From NCBI GenBank assembly GCA_035458525.1, contig DATHZQ010000151.1, positions 28,648 to 92,647 of the forward strand: DNA of 64,000 bases, read 5' to 3'. Within the stretch, counting starts at the first letter, position 1, and the number at the start of each line of letters is the position of its first letter. The notes under the pieces are model-generated. The model saw nothing but the letters and a program-made list of their open reading frames with translations. It made no database searches and was not told the origin of the DNA. Positions 1-8,487 of the stretch are shown here, piece after piece. Made by a program: the position numbers and the translations under genes. The DNA comes from DATHZQ01 sp035458525 (GTDB lineage Bacteria > Actinomycetota > Acidimicrobiia > Spongiisociales > UBA5794).

Positions 1-167
1 CGATCGAGGAAGGCGAAAGCGCCATCGATCCGGAACGTCCCGGGGCTGTGCTCGGCGACCTGGAAGCGCTTCAGGGCGTACGCCGGTTCCCGGTCCGCAT
101 CAAATGCGCCGACCTGCCTTGGGCCACGCTCCAAGATGCCCTCGATCAAGCAGAGTCCTCCGCTTGA
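1..167 (+). CDS. sufU: SufU-type Fe-S assembly protein, C-terminal part
   Basis: The window opens inside this gene; only the last 54 residues are present. They contain LGDLEALQGVRRFPVRIKC followed by ADLPWATL, the typical end of SufU, where the cysteine of the IKC motif is the third zinc/sulfur-acceptor cysteine. SufU takes sulfur from the cysteine desulfurase SufS and passes it to the SufBCD scaffold in Gram-positive bacteria. pncA follows after 10 bp, and its ribosome binding site overlaps the sufU stop, so the two are probably co-transcribed. sufS is expected just to the left. sufC, sufD and sufB lie further right on the other strand. Confidence 0.85.
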   Translation, partial: IEEGESAIDPERPGAVLGDLEALQGVRRFPVRIKCADLPWATLQDALDQAESSA

Positions 168-177
168 GGAGGTCGCC

Positions 178-765
178 GTGAGACTGAGCTATGGACCAAC
201 GACGGCGCTGATCGTCGTCGACGTCCAGAATGATTTCGCCGATCCTGCCGGATCGCTTGCGGTGTCGGGCGGCGAGGATGCGATTCCCTTCATCAACGAG
301 CAGGTTGCCGCCGCCGAGGAGGCGGGCGCTCTCGTGGTGTACACCCAGGACTGGCACCCGCCCGACACGCCGCACTTTGCCAAGGATGGGGGCATCTGGC
401 CGGTGCACTGCGTAAACGCCACCTGGGGAGCCGAGCTCCATCCATCACTCCAAGTCGCCGGACCGACGGTCCTCAAGGGCAGCGGAGGCGAGGACGGCTA
501 TTCGGGATTCACGGTGCGCGACCCGGACACCGGGGCAACGACCCCCACCGAGCTCGGTGAGCTTCTGCGCAGCCGTGGAATCGCATCGATCGTCGTCGTA
601 GGTCTCGCCACCGACTACTGCGTGGCGGCCACTGCGTGCGACGGGGTGGCCGCGGGATTCGCCGCCGAGGTCCTCGCCGACGGCATACGTGCCGTGAACC
701 TCCAGCCCGGCGATGGTGCCCGCGCGATTGCAGCGATGGTGGCGGCCGGCGTTTCGGTCAGCTGA
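178..765 (+). CDS. pncA: Nicotinamidase
   Basis: Cysteine hydrolase of the isochorismatase fold that deamidates nicotinamide to nicotinic acid in NAD salvage. The proposed catalytic triad is visible: Asp in VVDVQNDF, Lys in VLKGSG and Cys in ATDYCV. The metal-site region DWHPPDTPHF is also present. The GTG at 178 is preferred over the ATG at 136 because GAGGAGG lies just upstream and the 136 start would overlap sufU; the protein is then 195 residues. Its 3' end overlaps the end of pncB by 8 bp on the opposite strand. Together with pncB and the nearby sirtuin, it forms a nicotinamide recycling set. Confidence 0.9.
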   Translation: MRLSYGPTTALIVVDVQNDFADPAGSLAVSGGEDAIPFINEQVAAAEEAGALVVYTQDWHPPDTPHFAKDGGIWPVHCVNATWGAELHPSLQVAGPTVLKGSGGEDGYSGFTVRDPDTGATTPTELGELLRSRGIASIVVVGLATDYCVAATACDGVAAGFAAEVLADGIRAVNLQPGDGARAIAAMVAAGVSVS

Positions 766-2311
766 CTGCATCACCCGCCGTGGCCGCAATCAGCCGGTCG
801 CGGAGCGCTGCCATCTCGTCGGTCAACGACACGTGATAGATGTGGGGGTTGACGAGCCGGCGCACACCCCGGTCGAGCCGGTCGAGATCGCGCCGGCGCC
901 ACTCTCGGGCATGCTCGATGCTGCGCTCGGGAAGCGTTCTGCCGGATCTCCACACGCGTTGAAGCAGGGGTTCGACTTCCGCCATCTCTCCAGGGCCCAA
1001 CCATCGACGCACCCCGGTCCGGTAGGGATGATGCAGCGTCGCCCCGGCCGCACCATCGATCACCTCCCCTTCGCACGCCACGGCGTCGGCCGTTGCGTAA
1101 CCCCGCCGGTCGTAGACCCGCCACAGTTGCTTGCGGCCGGGAATCGGGATCTTCTCTCGCGTCTCCGAGATCTTGATGGCCGGCGCCCACCCGCCATCTT
1201 CGGCAACGGCAACGAGCTTGTAGACGCCATCGAGGGCCGCATGGCCTTGCGAGCTGACGAGCCGAGTGCCGACGCCGTACACCAGCCTCGCGATCAGGGC
1301 GTCGGGGTCGACGTCGTATCGCGCCGCTTCCTGCTCGATCTGCGAGAGAATCTGCCAGATCGCCAACTCGTCGAGATTGGACGACAGCACGATCGACACG
1401 TCGCCATGGCCGGCGGCGTTGAGCATCTGCGCCGAGCGGATCGCCAGGTACGCAAGGTCACCGGAGTCGAGTCGGATACCGCCGGGCACATGGCCGCGGC
1501 TCCGAAGCTCGTCGAACACCGTGATGGCGTTGGGAACACCACTCTGGAGGGTGTCAATGGTGTCGACGAGGAGAATCGCGTCATCGGGATACCTGGCCGC
1601 AAACGCACGAAACGCCTCCAGCTCACCGAGGCCCAACGCCATGAAGACCTGCACCATGGAGTGGGCATGCGTTCCCCGTGGCGGCAGACCGACGGCGTGC
1701 GACAGACCAACGTTGGAGGAGAAGTCGACCCCGCCCACCAGCGCGGCGTACGTGCCGGCGTTGGTGCCGCTGGCCGGCCCCCGCCGCATCCCGAACTCGA
1801 GCACCTTGCCATCTCGCGCGCTTTCGACAACGCGGGACGCCTTCGTGGCGATCAACGTCTGGTAGTTGAGGTGATTGAGCAGCGAGGTTTCGAGAATCTG
1901 GGCCATGGCCAGCGGCCCGGTCACGGTGACGACCGGGGCATAGGCATGCACGACCCGGCCCTCAGGTACCGCATCCATCGTGAGGGCGCCGAAGTGCCCG
2001 TGTGCCTCGAGCCACTCCAGGAAGCCCGCATCGAAGAGGGGCGCACCGGAAGCGGCTCGTTGCTTGCGAAGCGGATCGATGTCGGCGGCGACGAAACGAG
2101 TCTGTTGCATCCAGTCGAGCAGCCATTCGAGCCCGGACAGCACGCAATAGCCGGCCTGATGACGGCCGTAGTCCGGATAGGTGCGGAAGGTGTAGTCGAA
2201 CTGAGCCTGGCGCTCGTGCAGACCTTGTTCGAAGTACAGCTGCGCCATCGTCAGCTGGTACTGATCCGTGAACAGGGCTCCCTCAGTCCTCTGTCGCTCT
2301 GCGGGTTTCAC
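758..2311 (-). CDS. pncB: Nicotinate phosphoribosyltransferase
   Basis: Converts nicotinate and PRPP to nicotinate mononucleotide, the step after PncA in the Preiss-Handler pathway. The N-terminus FTDQYQLTMAQLYFEQG and the phosphate-binding stretch GGIRLDSGDLAYLA are characteristic of the family. At 517 residues it is slightly longer than many actinobacterial homologues. The start ATG overlaps the stop of the upstream MFS transporter by 4 bp, suggesting translational coupling. The coupled transporter could therefore import a pyridine precursor, which is an inference from context only. Confidence 0.9.
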   Translation of the reverse strand: MKPAERQRTEGALFTDQYQLTMAQLYFEQGLHERQAQFDYTFRTYPDYGRHQAGYCVLSGLEWLLDWMQQTRFVAADIDPLRKQRAASGAPLFDAGFLEWLEAHGHFGALTMDAVPEGRVVHAYAPVVTVTGPLAMAQILETSLLNHLNYQTLIATKASRVVESARDGKVLEFGMRRGPASGTNAGTYAALVGGVDFSSNVGLSHAVGLPPRGTHAHSMVQVFMALGLGELEAFRAFAARYPDDAILLVDTIDTLQSGVPNAITVFDELRSRGHVPGGIRLDSGDLAYLAIRSAQMLNAAGHGDVSIVLSSNLDELAIWQILSQIEQEAARYDVDPDALIARLVYGVGTRLVSSQGHAALDGVYKLVAVAEDGGWAPAIKISETREKIPIPGRKQLWRVYDRRGYATADAVACEGEVIDGAAGATLHHPYRTGVRRWLGPGEMAEVEPLLQRVWRSGRTLPERSIEHAREWRRRDLDRLDRGVRRLVNPHIYHVSLTDEMAALRDRLIAATAGDAVS

Positions 2312-3477
2312 GCGCTGCCTCCTGCGCCGATTGGCGCGTCCTCATGGTCGCGTACTCGGGTCGCCACGATCCAGCCGGCGGCAACGGCAATCAAGGCTGC
2401 GGCCAGCCCCGCCCCCGTCATCCCCGTCGCCGTGTAGAGCGCGACCCCCACAACGGCAGCGGCGGCGCGGCCGAACGCCTGGGAAACCACCATGCGGGAG
2501 AGGTACTGCACCCGACTACCGGGAACGAGCTCAGTCGCCAGCGAGATGGATGAGACGATGGCGAACTCGAACCCGACGATTCCCAGCACGAGACCCGACA
2601 GTGCGGGCGCCAGCGCAGCGCTCGTGAGAGCGGTGACGGTGAATCCCGCAGCAGCGACCGCCATCCCGGCCGCAACCGCCCGCGCCTTGCCGATCCGGTC
2701 CGTGAACAGTGCCGTTGCCCCTTCTGCGGCCAACTCGCCGAATCCAATCACGGTCGCCAGGGCGGCCAGCGCCCCAAGACCGAACTCGTGCACGTCCTCG
2801 AGCCACGTGGCGAACGTGATGAACATCACCTCGGCGCAGGCTGCAACGAGTGCCGCCACGACGAGGAATGCGCGGGCTCGTCGATTCGGCTCGACCTTCT
2901 CGATACGCTCCGCCGGACCGAGAGAGTCGCCGACGACCATCTTCAGCGGGATGAGCAACAGCCCGCCGACGACCGCAAACCCTATGAACGGCGCCTCCCA
3001 TCCCCAGCGCTGAATCATCCATCCGGCGATCGGCGCCCCGACGAGGAAGCCGAGCGCCCACGTCGTCTCCACGACACCGACCGTTCGCGCTCGCTCGCGA
3101 TATGGGATGCGGTCGGCAACGACTGCTTGGACGCCTGTGTCGACGAGCGGTTTGCCGAGCCCCATGAGCACGAACCCGACGAGCGCCCCGACGAACACAC
3201 CGAACACCGCCGTCACGAGCGAGCCGGCGACGAACAGGACCAAACCGAGCGCCAGGACGCGGCGGCGATGCTCCCGACCGGCGAGCCGGATCGTGAGCGG
3301 CGTCAGCGCTCCGACGCCCCAGCGGGCCGAGGCGAGCCACCCGACGGCTCCGATCGAGACACCGAGGCCGCGGGCGATGGCCGGCAGAAACGCGTACACG
3401 AACCGCGTCGCCACGTTCAGGGTGAGCTTGACCACGAAGAACACAGCGACGGTCGCTCGGAGGGAACGATGCGGCAT
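2308..3477 (-). CDS. MFS transporter
   Basis: Integral membrane protein of 389 residues with about 12 hydrophobic segments and basic cytoplasmic loops such as RLAGREHRRR and FTDRIGKAR after the second and eighth segments, as expected for the major facilitator superfamily. The ATG at 3477 is chosen because it directly precedes the first membrane segment; a longer reading frame to 3585 adds a non-hydrophobic tail. The substrate cannot be told from sequence. The 4-bp overlap with pncB suggests a role in NAD precursor uptake, but drug export is equally possible. Confidence 0.75.
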   Translation of the reverse strand: MPHRSLRATVAVFFVVKLTLNVATRFVYAFLPAIARGLGVSIGAVGWLASARWGVGALTPLTIRLAGREHRRRVLALGLVLFVAGSLVTAVFGVFVGALVGFVLMGLGKPLVDTGVQAVVADRIPYRERARTVGVVETTWALGFLVGAPIAGWMIQRWGWEAPFIGFAVVGGLLLIPLKMVVGDSLGPAERIEKVEPNRRARAFLVVAALVAACAEVMFITFATWLEDVHEFGLGALAALATVIGFGELAAEGATALFTDRIGKARAVAAGMAVAAAGFTVTALTSAALAPALSGLVLGIVGFEFAIVSSISLATELVPGSRVQYLSRMVVSQAFGRAAAAVVGVALYTATGMTGAGLAAALIAVAAGWIVATRVRDHEDAPIGAGGSA

Positions 3478-3554
3478 TCCCAGAGCGTAGGTGACACGGT
3501 GCACGTTCCCGCAGGAACCGGCGACGCTCGGCTGGCCGGCGGCAGGACACCGTC

Positions 3555-4070
3555 GTGAGCGACGTAGAGTCATCGCTGATGGCACCCACCTCCGTTGTGC
3601 AGATCGCGGCCGCTCTCGGCATCGACGACGACACCGACCTGCTCGACGTCATCGTTCGACTCGAGCAATTCCTGGCGTTCAATCGCACGCTCGGACTCGA
3701 CGTCGGAGAGCTCACGGCGGAGCGGGCCACGTTCCACCTCAAGTTGCGGCCCGAACTCATCGGCAACGCACAGAAGCAGGCGCTCCACGGCGGCGTGATC
3801 TCGGCAACACTCGACGCTGCCGGAGGCATGGTGGCCATGGCGGCGCTCGTCGAGCGTGCGGCAACGGCGGAAGAAGCACTCACGGCGCTGATGAAGGTGG
3901 GCACCATCGACCTGCGGGTCGATTACCTGAGGCCGGCGACCTCCGCCGCCTTCGTGGCGAGCGCCTACCCCCTCCGGATCGGACGAACGGTGGCGGTCAC
4001 CCGCATGGAGTTCCACGACGACCGAGATCGCCTCGTTGCGGTGGGCACCGGCACCTATATCGTCGGCTGA
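3555..4070 (+). CDS. PaaI-type hotdog-fold thioesterase
   Basis: Small 171-residue hotdog-fold protein. It contains the active-site helix region LHGGVISATLDAAGGMVA, the HGG(x)n pattern of PaaI/YbgC-like acyl-CoA thioesterases, and the second-half strand TIDLRVDYLRPA. It likely hydrolyses an acyl- or aryl-CoA thioester. GTG at 3555 has AGGA 8 nt upstream; the ATG at 3579 is an alternative. A methyltransferase gene follows after 20 bp with a strong RBS. The substrate is not determined. Confidence 0.8.
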   Translation: MSDVESSLMAPTSVVQIAAALGIDDDTDLLDVIVRLEQFLAFNRTLGLDVGELTAERATFHLKLRPELIGNAQKQALHGGVISATLDAAGGMVAMAALVERAATAEEALTALMKVGTIDLRVDYLRPATSAAFVASAYPLRIGRTVAVTRMEFHDDRDRLVAVGTGTYIVG

Positions 4071-4090
4071 GCACGCTAAAGGAGCGGCCA

Positions 4091-4642
4091 ATGGACGAAG
4101 CACCCTGGAGCAAGCTCAAGGCGGAGGTCTACTCCTTGTTCGGCCGCAACCCTGGCTCGAATCGACTCGTCGTCCGCACCGCCGGGCTCGAAGCTCATCA
4201 GGTGGTGCTGGACGTCGGATGTGGCCCCGGAGCCGCCGTTCGCGGTGCCGCGCCGTCGGTGGCGCAGGCCATCGGCATCGACCGTTCGGCGGCCATGATC
4301 GACATCGCACGGCGGAGGTCGAGCCAGCTCGACAACGTTGCGTACCACGTAGCCGGCGCCGAAGATCTCCCGTTCGATCCCTCGTCGATCGACCTGGCAT
4401 GGACCATCCATGCGTTCCACCACTGGGAGCACCCCGACGCGGGTCTGTCGCAGATGTTGCGGGTCTTGCGCCCCGGCGGGCGCTTTCTCATCGTCGAGTC
4501 CGAGACGAAGGGCGCCCACGGATTGACGCGCACTGCGGCCGACGGTGTGGCCGAGCGTCTGGAAGACGTCGGATTCGCCGCTGCGCACGTGTCACAGCAC
4601 CGCAAGCACCTCGTCATCACCGGCACCGCCGCCGGCGACTGA
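4091..4642 (+). CDS. Class I SAM-dependent methyltransferase
   Basis: 183-residue methyltransferase with motif I VVLDVGCGPGAAVRGA, motif II region VAYHVAGAEDLPFDPSSI and post-motif LRPGGRFLIVE, typical of the Methyltransf_11 group. AAAGGAG lies 6 nt before the ATG at 4091. It follows the thioesterase closely and ends 3 bp from the end of convergent fumC. The methyl acceptor is unknown; a small molecule is likely from the short length and absence of extra domains. Confidence 0.85.
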   Translation: MDEAPWSKLKAEVYSLFGRNPGSNRLVVRTAGLEAHQVVLDVGCGPGAAVRGAAPSVAQAIGIDRSAAMIDIARRRSSQLDNVAYHVAGAEDLPFDPSSIDLAWTIHAFHHWEHPDAGLSQMLRVLRPGGRFLIVESETKGAHGLTRTAADGVAERLEDVGFAAAHVSQHRKHLVITGTAAGD

Positions 4643-4645
4643 GGC

Positions 4646-6037
4646 CTACTCGATCACGCCGCCTTCCGTCATCCGCTTGATATCGAGGAGCTCATCGACC
4701 TGCTCGGCCGTGAGCCATCCCTTCTCGACGACCACGTCGCGCACGTTGCGGCCCGAGGCGAAGGCCTCCTTGGCCGCTACGGCGCCCTTGTCGTACCCGA
4801 TATGCGGGTTCAGCGCCGTCACCACGATGATGTTGCGCTCGACGAGCTCGCGGGCCCGAGCCTCGTCGGCCTCGACGCCGACCACGCACCGCTCACGGAA
4901 GGTGTCTGCGGCATTGGTCAACAGCGTGATCGACTGCAACAGGTTGTGCGCCATGACGGGCATCATGACGTTGAGCTCGAAGTTGCCGTTGGCGCCACTC
5001 CACGTGATCGTCGTATCGTTGCCAATCACCTGAGCGGCAACCTGCATCATCATCTCAGGCATCACCGGGTTGACCTTGCCCGGCATGATCGAGGAGCCCG
5101 GCTGCAGCGAAGGCAGCCGAATCTCGGTGATGCCGGTACGCGGTCCACTGGACAGCCAGCGGAGGTCGTTGGCGATCTTGAAGAGCGATTGCGCCACCGT
5201 CTTGAGCGTTCCGGAAGCGTTGACGACGGCATCCTTGGCGGCTTGCGCCTCGAAATGGTCGTCGGCTTCGCGGAACGGATATCCGGTGATGGCGGCCATG
5301 TCGGCAATGACCGCAGCGGGATAGCCGTCGGGAGCGTTGATTCCCGTGCCCACGGCCGTGCCACCGAGTGCGAGCTCGTCGAGCTCAGGCAGCATCCGCT
5401 CCAGACGCTCGACCCCCTTGCGGACCTGCGTCGCATAGCCACCGAATTCCTGCCCGAGGGTCACCGGGGTGGCATCCATGAGGTGCGTTCTGCCCGACTT
5501 GACGACGTCGCTGAAGTCGGCGGCCTTGGCGCCGAGCGCGTCGCCGAGGGAGGTCAGCGCTGGCACGAGGTCCTCGCGGATGGCTGCGGCCGCTGCAACA
5601 TGAATCGCCGTGGGGATGACGTCGTTGGATGATTGCCCGAAATTGACGTGGTCGTTCGGATGAACGAGGCGCTCACCGCCGAGCTCACCGCCGAGGAGCA
5701 CAGAGGCGCGGTTGGCGATGACCTCGTTTGCATTCGTGTTCGTCGACGTGCCCGACCCGGTCTGGAAGATGTCGAGCACGAACTGGTCATCGTGCGCTCC
5801 GTCCCGCACCTCGTCGGCCGCTGTAGCAATGGCCTTCGCCTTGTCCGCATCGACGTGGCCCGCCGGGCCCGACACACGGGCCGCCGAGCCCTTGAGCAAC
5901 CCCAAGGCCCAGATGAAGCGGCGCGAGAACCCGATCCCCGAGATTGGGAAATTGTCGACCGCACGTTGTGTCGACGCTCCGTAGTAGGCGCCGGCCGGTA
6001 CCGACACCTCACCCATGGAGTCTCGTTCGATACGCAT
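4646..6037 (-). CDS. fumC: Class II fumarate hydratase
   Basis: Interconverts fumarate and L-malate in the TCA cycle; cytosolic homotetramer of the aspartase/fumarase superfamily. The 463-residue length is usual. The N-terminus MRIERDSMGEVSVP, the region TGSGTSTNTNANEVIANRA and the signature GSSIMPGKVNP with the catalytic loop serine are present. AGGAG precedes the ATG by 8 nt. Aspartase is the main alternative, but the sequence around GRTHLMDATPVTLGQE matches FumC better. Confidence 0.93.
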   Translation of the reverse strand: MRIERDSMGEVSVPAGAYYGASTQRAVDNFPISGIGFSRRFIWALGLLKGSAARVSGPAGHVDADKAKAIATAADEVRDGAHDDQFVLDIFQTGSGTSTNTNANEVIANRASVLLGGELGGERLVHPNDHVNFGQSSNDVIPTAIHVAAAAAIREDLVPALTSLGDALGAKAADFSDVVKSGRTHLMDATPVTLGQEFGGYATQVRKGVERLERMLPELDELALGGTAVGTGINAPDGYPAAVIADMAAITGYPFREADDHFEAQAAKDAVVNASGTLKTVAQSLFKIANDLRWLSSGPRTGITEIRLPSLQPGSSIMPGKVNPVMPEMMMQVAAQVIGNDTTITWSGANGNFELNVMMPVMAHNLLQSITLLTNAADTFRERCVVGVEADEARARELVERNIIVVTALNPHIGYDKGAVAAKEAFASGRNVRDVVVEKGWLTAEQVDELLDIKRMTEGGVIE

Positions 6038-6167
6038 TCGCTCACTCCTGCAGTCGGGACGATGCGCTCAGATTAGGACCGCCCGCTGCCGGTTCAGGAG
6101 GGCCGGAAGACCCCGCCACCCCAGCAATCGTCGCCGGCACAGCGTTTGGACCCGCCGTGGGCGCCGA

Positions 6168-6932
6168 TCAACCAGCCAGCGCCAAGGAGGTGGCCTCGGG
6201 AATGATCGTCGTCACGTCCCCGTCCAGCCGCAACGTGACGAGTGGGTTGCGATCGTGGTCCGTCTCCCCTTGATTCACGATGACGTAGGGCGCACCGGTC
6301 GCTGCCGCATGCAACGGAATGTCGGCGGCCGGGTAGACGACGAGGGAGGAGCCAAGCGACATTGCCAGGTCGGCGTTCTCGGCTGCCGTATGCGCCCGTC
6401 CGAGGTCGACGGACCGCAGGCTCTGGCCGAAGCTGATCGTTGCCGACTTGAGGTAACCGCCGCAGGAGCACTGGGGAGCCTCACCGGTCTCGTGGAACGC
6501 AGCGAAATGCGGTCCAGGATCCGAACGCTGTAAGCACGACTGGCATTCGACGAGCCGAGCCGTGCCATGAATCTCCACGAGCTTCTCCGCCGAGGTCCCG
6601 GCGGCGGCGTGCAGGCCGTCGACGTTTTGGGTGACGACCATCTCCAGCTTGCCGGCGCGCTCCAACTCGACAATCGCTGCATGCGCCGCGTTGGGATTGG
6701 CCGCTCCGAACTCACGTGCGTCGGTCCACTTCTGCCGCCAGTACGTGTTGCGCGCCTCCTGTGAGGTCATGAAGTCCTGATAGAAGACCGGCCGCCGCGT
6801 GTTCCAAACCCCTTGCGGCCCGCGGTAGTCCGGGATGCCACTGGCGGTCGACATCCCCGCCCCCGTGAACACGAGGATGCGGCTGGCGGCCGCGATCAAC
6901 TCGGCCAGCCGCTCGACGTGGTGATCGCTCAT
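6168..6932 (-). CDS. Sir2-family NAD-dependent protein deacylase
   Basis: Sirtuin of 254 residues with the NAD-binding motif VFTGAGMSTASGIPDYRG, the TQNVDGLH motif, the catalytic histidine in EIHGTA and four zinc-binding cysteines arranged CxxC...CxC (CQSC and CSCGG). It removes acyl groups from lysines using NAD and releases nicotinamide, which PncA encoded nearby can recycle. The ATG at 6932 overlaps the stop of the upstream small membrane protein by 4 bp. No Ala-Arg-Tyr-Arg desuccinylase pattern was identified, so acyl specificity is unclear. Confidence 0.88.
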   Translation of the reverse strand: MSDHHVERLAELIAAASRILVFTGAGMSTASGIPDYRGPQGVWNTRRPVFYQDFMTSQEARNTYWRQKWTDAREFGAANPNAAHAAIVELERAGKLEMVVTQNVDGLHAAAGTSAEKLVEIHGTARLVECQSCLQRSDPGPHFAAFHETGEAPQCSCGGYLKSATISFGQSLRSVDLGRAHTAAENADLAMSLGSSLVVYPAADIPLHAAATGAPYVIVNQGETDHDRNPLVTLRLDGDVTTIIPEATSLALAG

Positions 6933-7357
6933 TCCGGATCTCCGCCGCTGAACGTCGTTGCAATCACGTAGACGAACGCGGCGATGGTGACCCAGACCAT
7001 CAGGGACCGGGCCGGCACCATCCATGCTCCCGAACCGCTCAGTGTCGTCGCGGCTTCGAGTGGTTCCCTCCCATACGCAAGCGCCTGCAGCGCCTTGTCC
7101 CGCTCGGTGCCGCGACCAACGACGTTGAACCTGCTGCCCACGAGTGTGTCCTCGGGAACCAACGCCGCCGCCCGGGCTTGCAGCGGCCTCGCCAGCACCA
7201 GCAGCAGACCGATCGTCACGACACCGGAGGCCACCACCCACCAGCCCTGGGTGAACAGCAGCGCCGTCAGACCGAAGAGCCATGCAGCCCACAGACGACG
7301 TACCTCGCGCAGATAGCGGCGTGCGTCCGGCTCGTCGGTGAAGCCCCAATCACTCAT
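6929..7357 (-). CDS. Small membrane protein, function unknown
   Basis: 142-residue protein with hydrophobic segments near residues 22-56 (probably two helices, LWAAWLFGLTALLFTQG and the following stretch) and one near the C-terminus around VWVTIAAFVYVIAT. The middle part is soluble and charged. No family is recognised. It is translationally coupled to the sirtuin by an ATGA overlap, so the two may act in the same process. Confidence 0.7.
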   Translation of the reverse strand: MSDWGFTDEPDARRYLREVRRLWAAWLFGLTALLFTQGWWVVASGVVTIGLLLVLARPLQARAAALVPEDTLVGSRFNVVGRGTERDKALQALAYGREPLEAATTLSGSGAWMVPARSLMVWVTIAAFVYVIATTFSGGDPE

Positions 7358-7390
7358 GATCCGACAGTAGCTCGGCCGACCGCCATCCCC

Positions 7391-8161
7391 TCACAGACCC
7401 AGGAGCGGGTCGACCTCCTCCACCGGATCGGCGAGACCGAGCTCACGCCGCATCTCGTCGTACCCGCGGTCTTCGAGTTCGTCGGCCAACGCTCTGCCTC
7501 CTGATCGCACGATGCGACCCCGCAGCATCACGTGGACACGATCCGGGCGCATGTACTGGAGAATTCGCGAGTAGTGGGTGATGATCAGCACGCCGAGGTT
7601 CGGGCCGCGCAGCGCTTCCACGAGTTCCGCAACCTCCCGCACTGCGTCGATGTCGAGCCCCGAATCGATCTCGTCGAGAATGGCGATCTTGGGGCCGGCG
7701 ATGGCAAGCTGAAACATCTCGGAGCGCTTCTTCTCGCCACCCGAGAGGTCATGATTGATGGCCCGATTGCGAAACGGCTCCATGCGCAGCAGCGAGCTGG
7801 CAGCGTCCACGCGTTCGCCGAAACCATCGCCGTTGGCGAGAGCGTGGGCCATCTCATCGACGAGTTCGTCGAGCTGCACGCCCGGGACCTCGATGGGGTA
7901 CTGGAACGCTTCGAACAACCCGAGCCGGGCACGTTCGTGGGTCGGGAGCCCGAGAATCTCGACGCCGTCCACCGTGGCCGAGCCCGTGGCGGCGTAGTCG
8001 TTCTTGCCCATCAGGACATGCGATAGCGTCGACTTCCCCGAGCCGTTGGGACCCATCAACGCGTGAATCTCGCCGAACGGGACCTCGAGGTCCACGCCCT
8101 GCAGGATCTGGAGATCACCCAGCGCGGCTTGCAGGTTGCTGATCTTGAGTGCAGCGTTCAT
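7391..8161 (-). CDS. sufC: SUF ATPase SufC
   Basis: ABC-type ATPase of the cytosolic SufBCD Fe-S scaffold. Walker A is GPNGSGKST, the signature is LSGGEKKRSE (the SufC-specific form) and Walker B is IAILDEIDSGLDID. The length of 256 residues is normal. The ATG overlaps the stop of the Rieske gene (ATGA) and is preceded by GGAGGAAG. The order on this strand is sufD, Rieske, sufC; sufB is separate at 16.9-18.3 kb. Confidence 0.95.
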   Translation of the reverse strand: MNAALKISNLQAALGDLQILQGVDLEVPFGEIHALMGPNGSGKSTLSHVLMGKNDYAATGSATVDGVEILGLPTHERARLGLFEAFQYPIEVPGVQLDELVDEMAHALANGDGFGERVDAASSLLRMEPFRNRAINHDLSGGEKKRSEMFQLAIAGPKIAILDEIDSGLDIDAVREVAELVEALRGPNLGVLIITHYSRILQYMRPDRVHVMLRGRIVRSGGRALADELEDRGYDEMRRELGLADPVEEVDPLLGL

Positions 8162-8487
8162 TGGGCTTCCTCCTCCGAGGGTAGATCGAGCATCACATCA
8201 CCCGAGTCGACCCTGACCGTGTAGACAGGCACGGGTTGCGTCGCGGGCAGCGTCGCAGGAGCGCCGGTCGTGAGATCGAACTCCGAGCCGTGGCGGGGAC
8301 ATTCGACCTCGGCGTCGAAGACCTCGCCTTCGGCGAGCGATGCCTCGGCGTGGCTGCATCGGTCGCCGATCGCATACACGTCGTCCCCGATGCGGAAGAC
8401 GGCGATGCGGTGCCGCCCGATGTCGACCCGCACGCCACGACCATGGGGCAGCTCGTCCAAAGCGGCGATGCGGACTGGTGTCGTCAC
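8158..8487 (-). CDS. Rieske [2Fe-2S] ferredoxin in the SUF operon
   Basis: 109-residue soluble Rieske protein. The cluster ligands are visible as CSH (in GDRCSHAEASL) and CPRH (in VECPRHGSEFD), giving two Cys and two His. Such ferredoxins usually donate electrons to oxygenases, but here the gene sits between sufD and sufC with GTGA and ATGA overlaps, so an electron-transfer role in cluster assembly is likely. This gene order is known in several Actinomycetota SUF operons. GTG start at 8487 with GGAGG upstream. Confidence 0.9.
   Translation of the reverse strand: MTTPVRIAALDELPHGRGVRVDIGRHRIAVFRIGDDVYAIGDRCSHAEASLAEGEVFDAEVECPRHGSEFDLTTGAPATLPATQPVPVYTVRVDSGDVMLDLPSEEEAQ

Noticed and set aside
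713..2437. 574-codon plus-strand ORF opposite pncB
   Set aside because: Antisense shadow of pncB and the end of the MFS gene; the translation is Arg/His/Pro-rich with no domain, while the minus strand has clear family motifs.
2531..3907. 458-codon minus-strand ORF overlapping the MFS gene and the thioesterase
   Set aside because: Runs in a different frame through the MFS gene and antisense to the thioesterase; composition is Arg/Ser-rich and non-hydrophobic.
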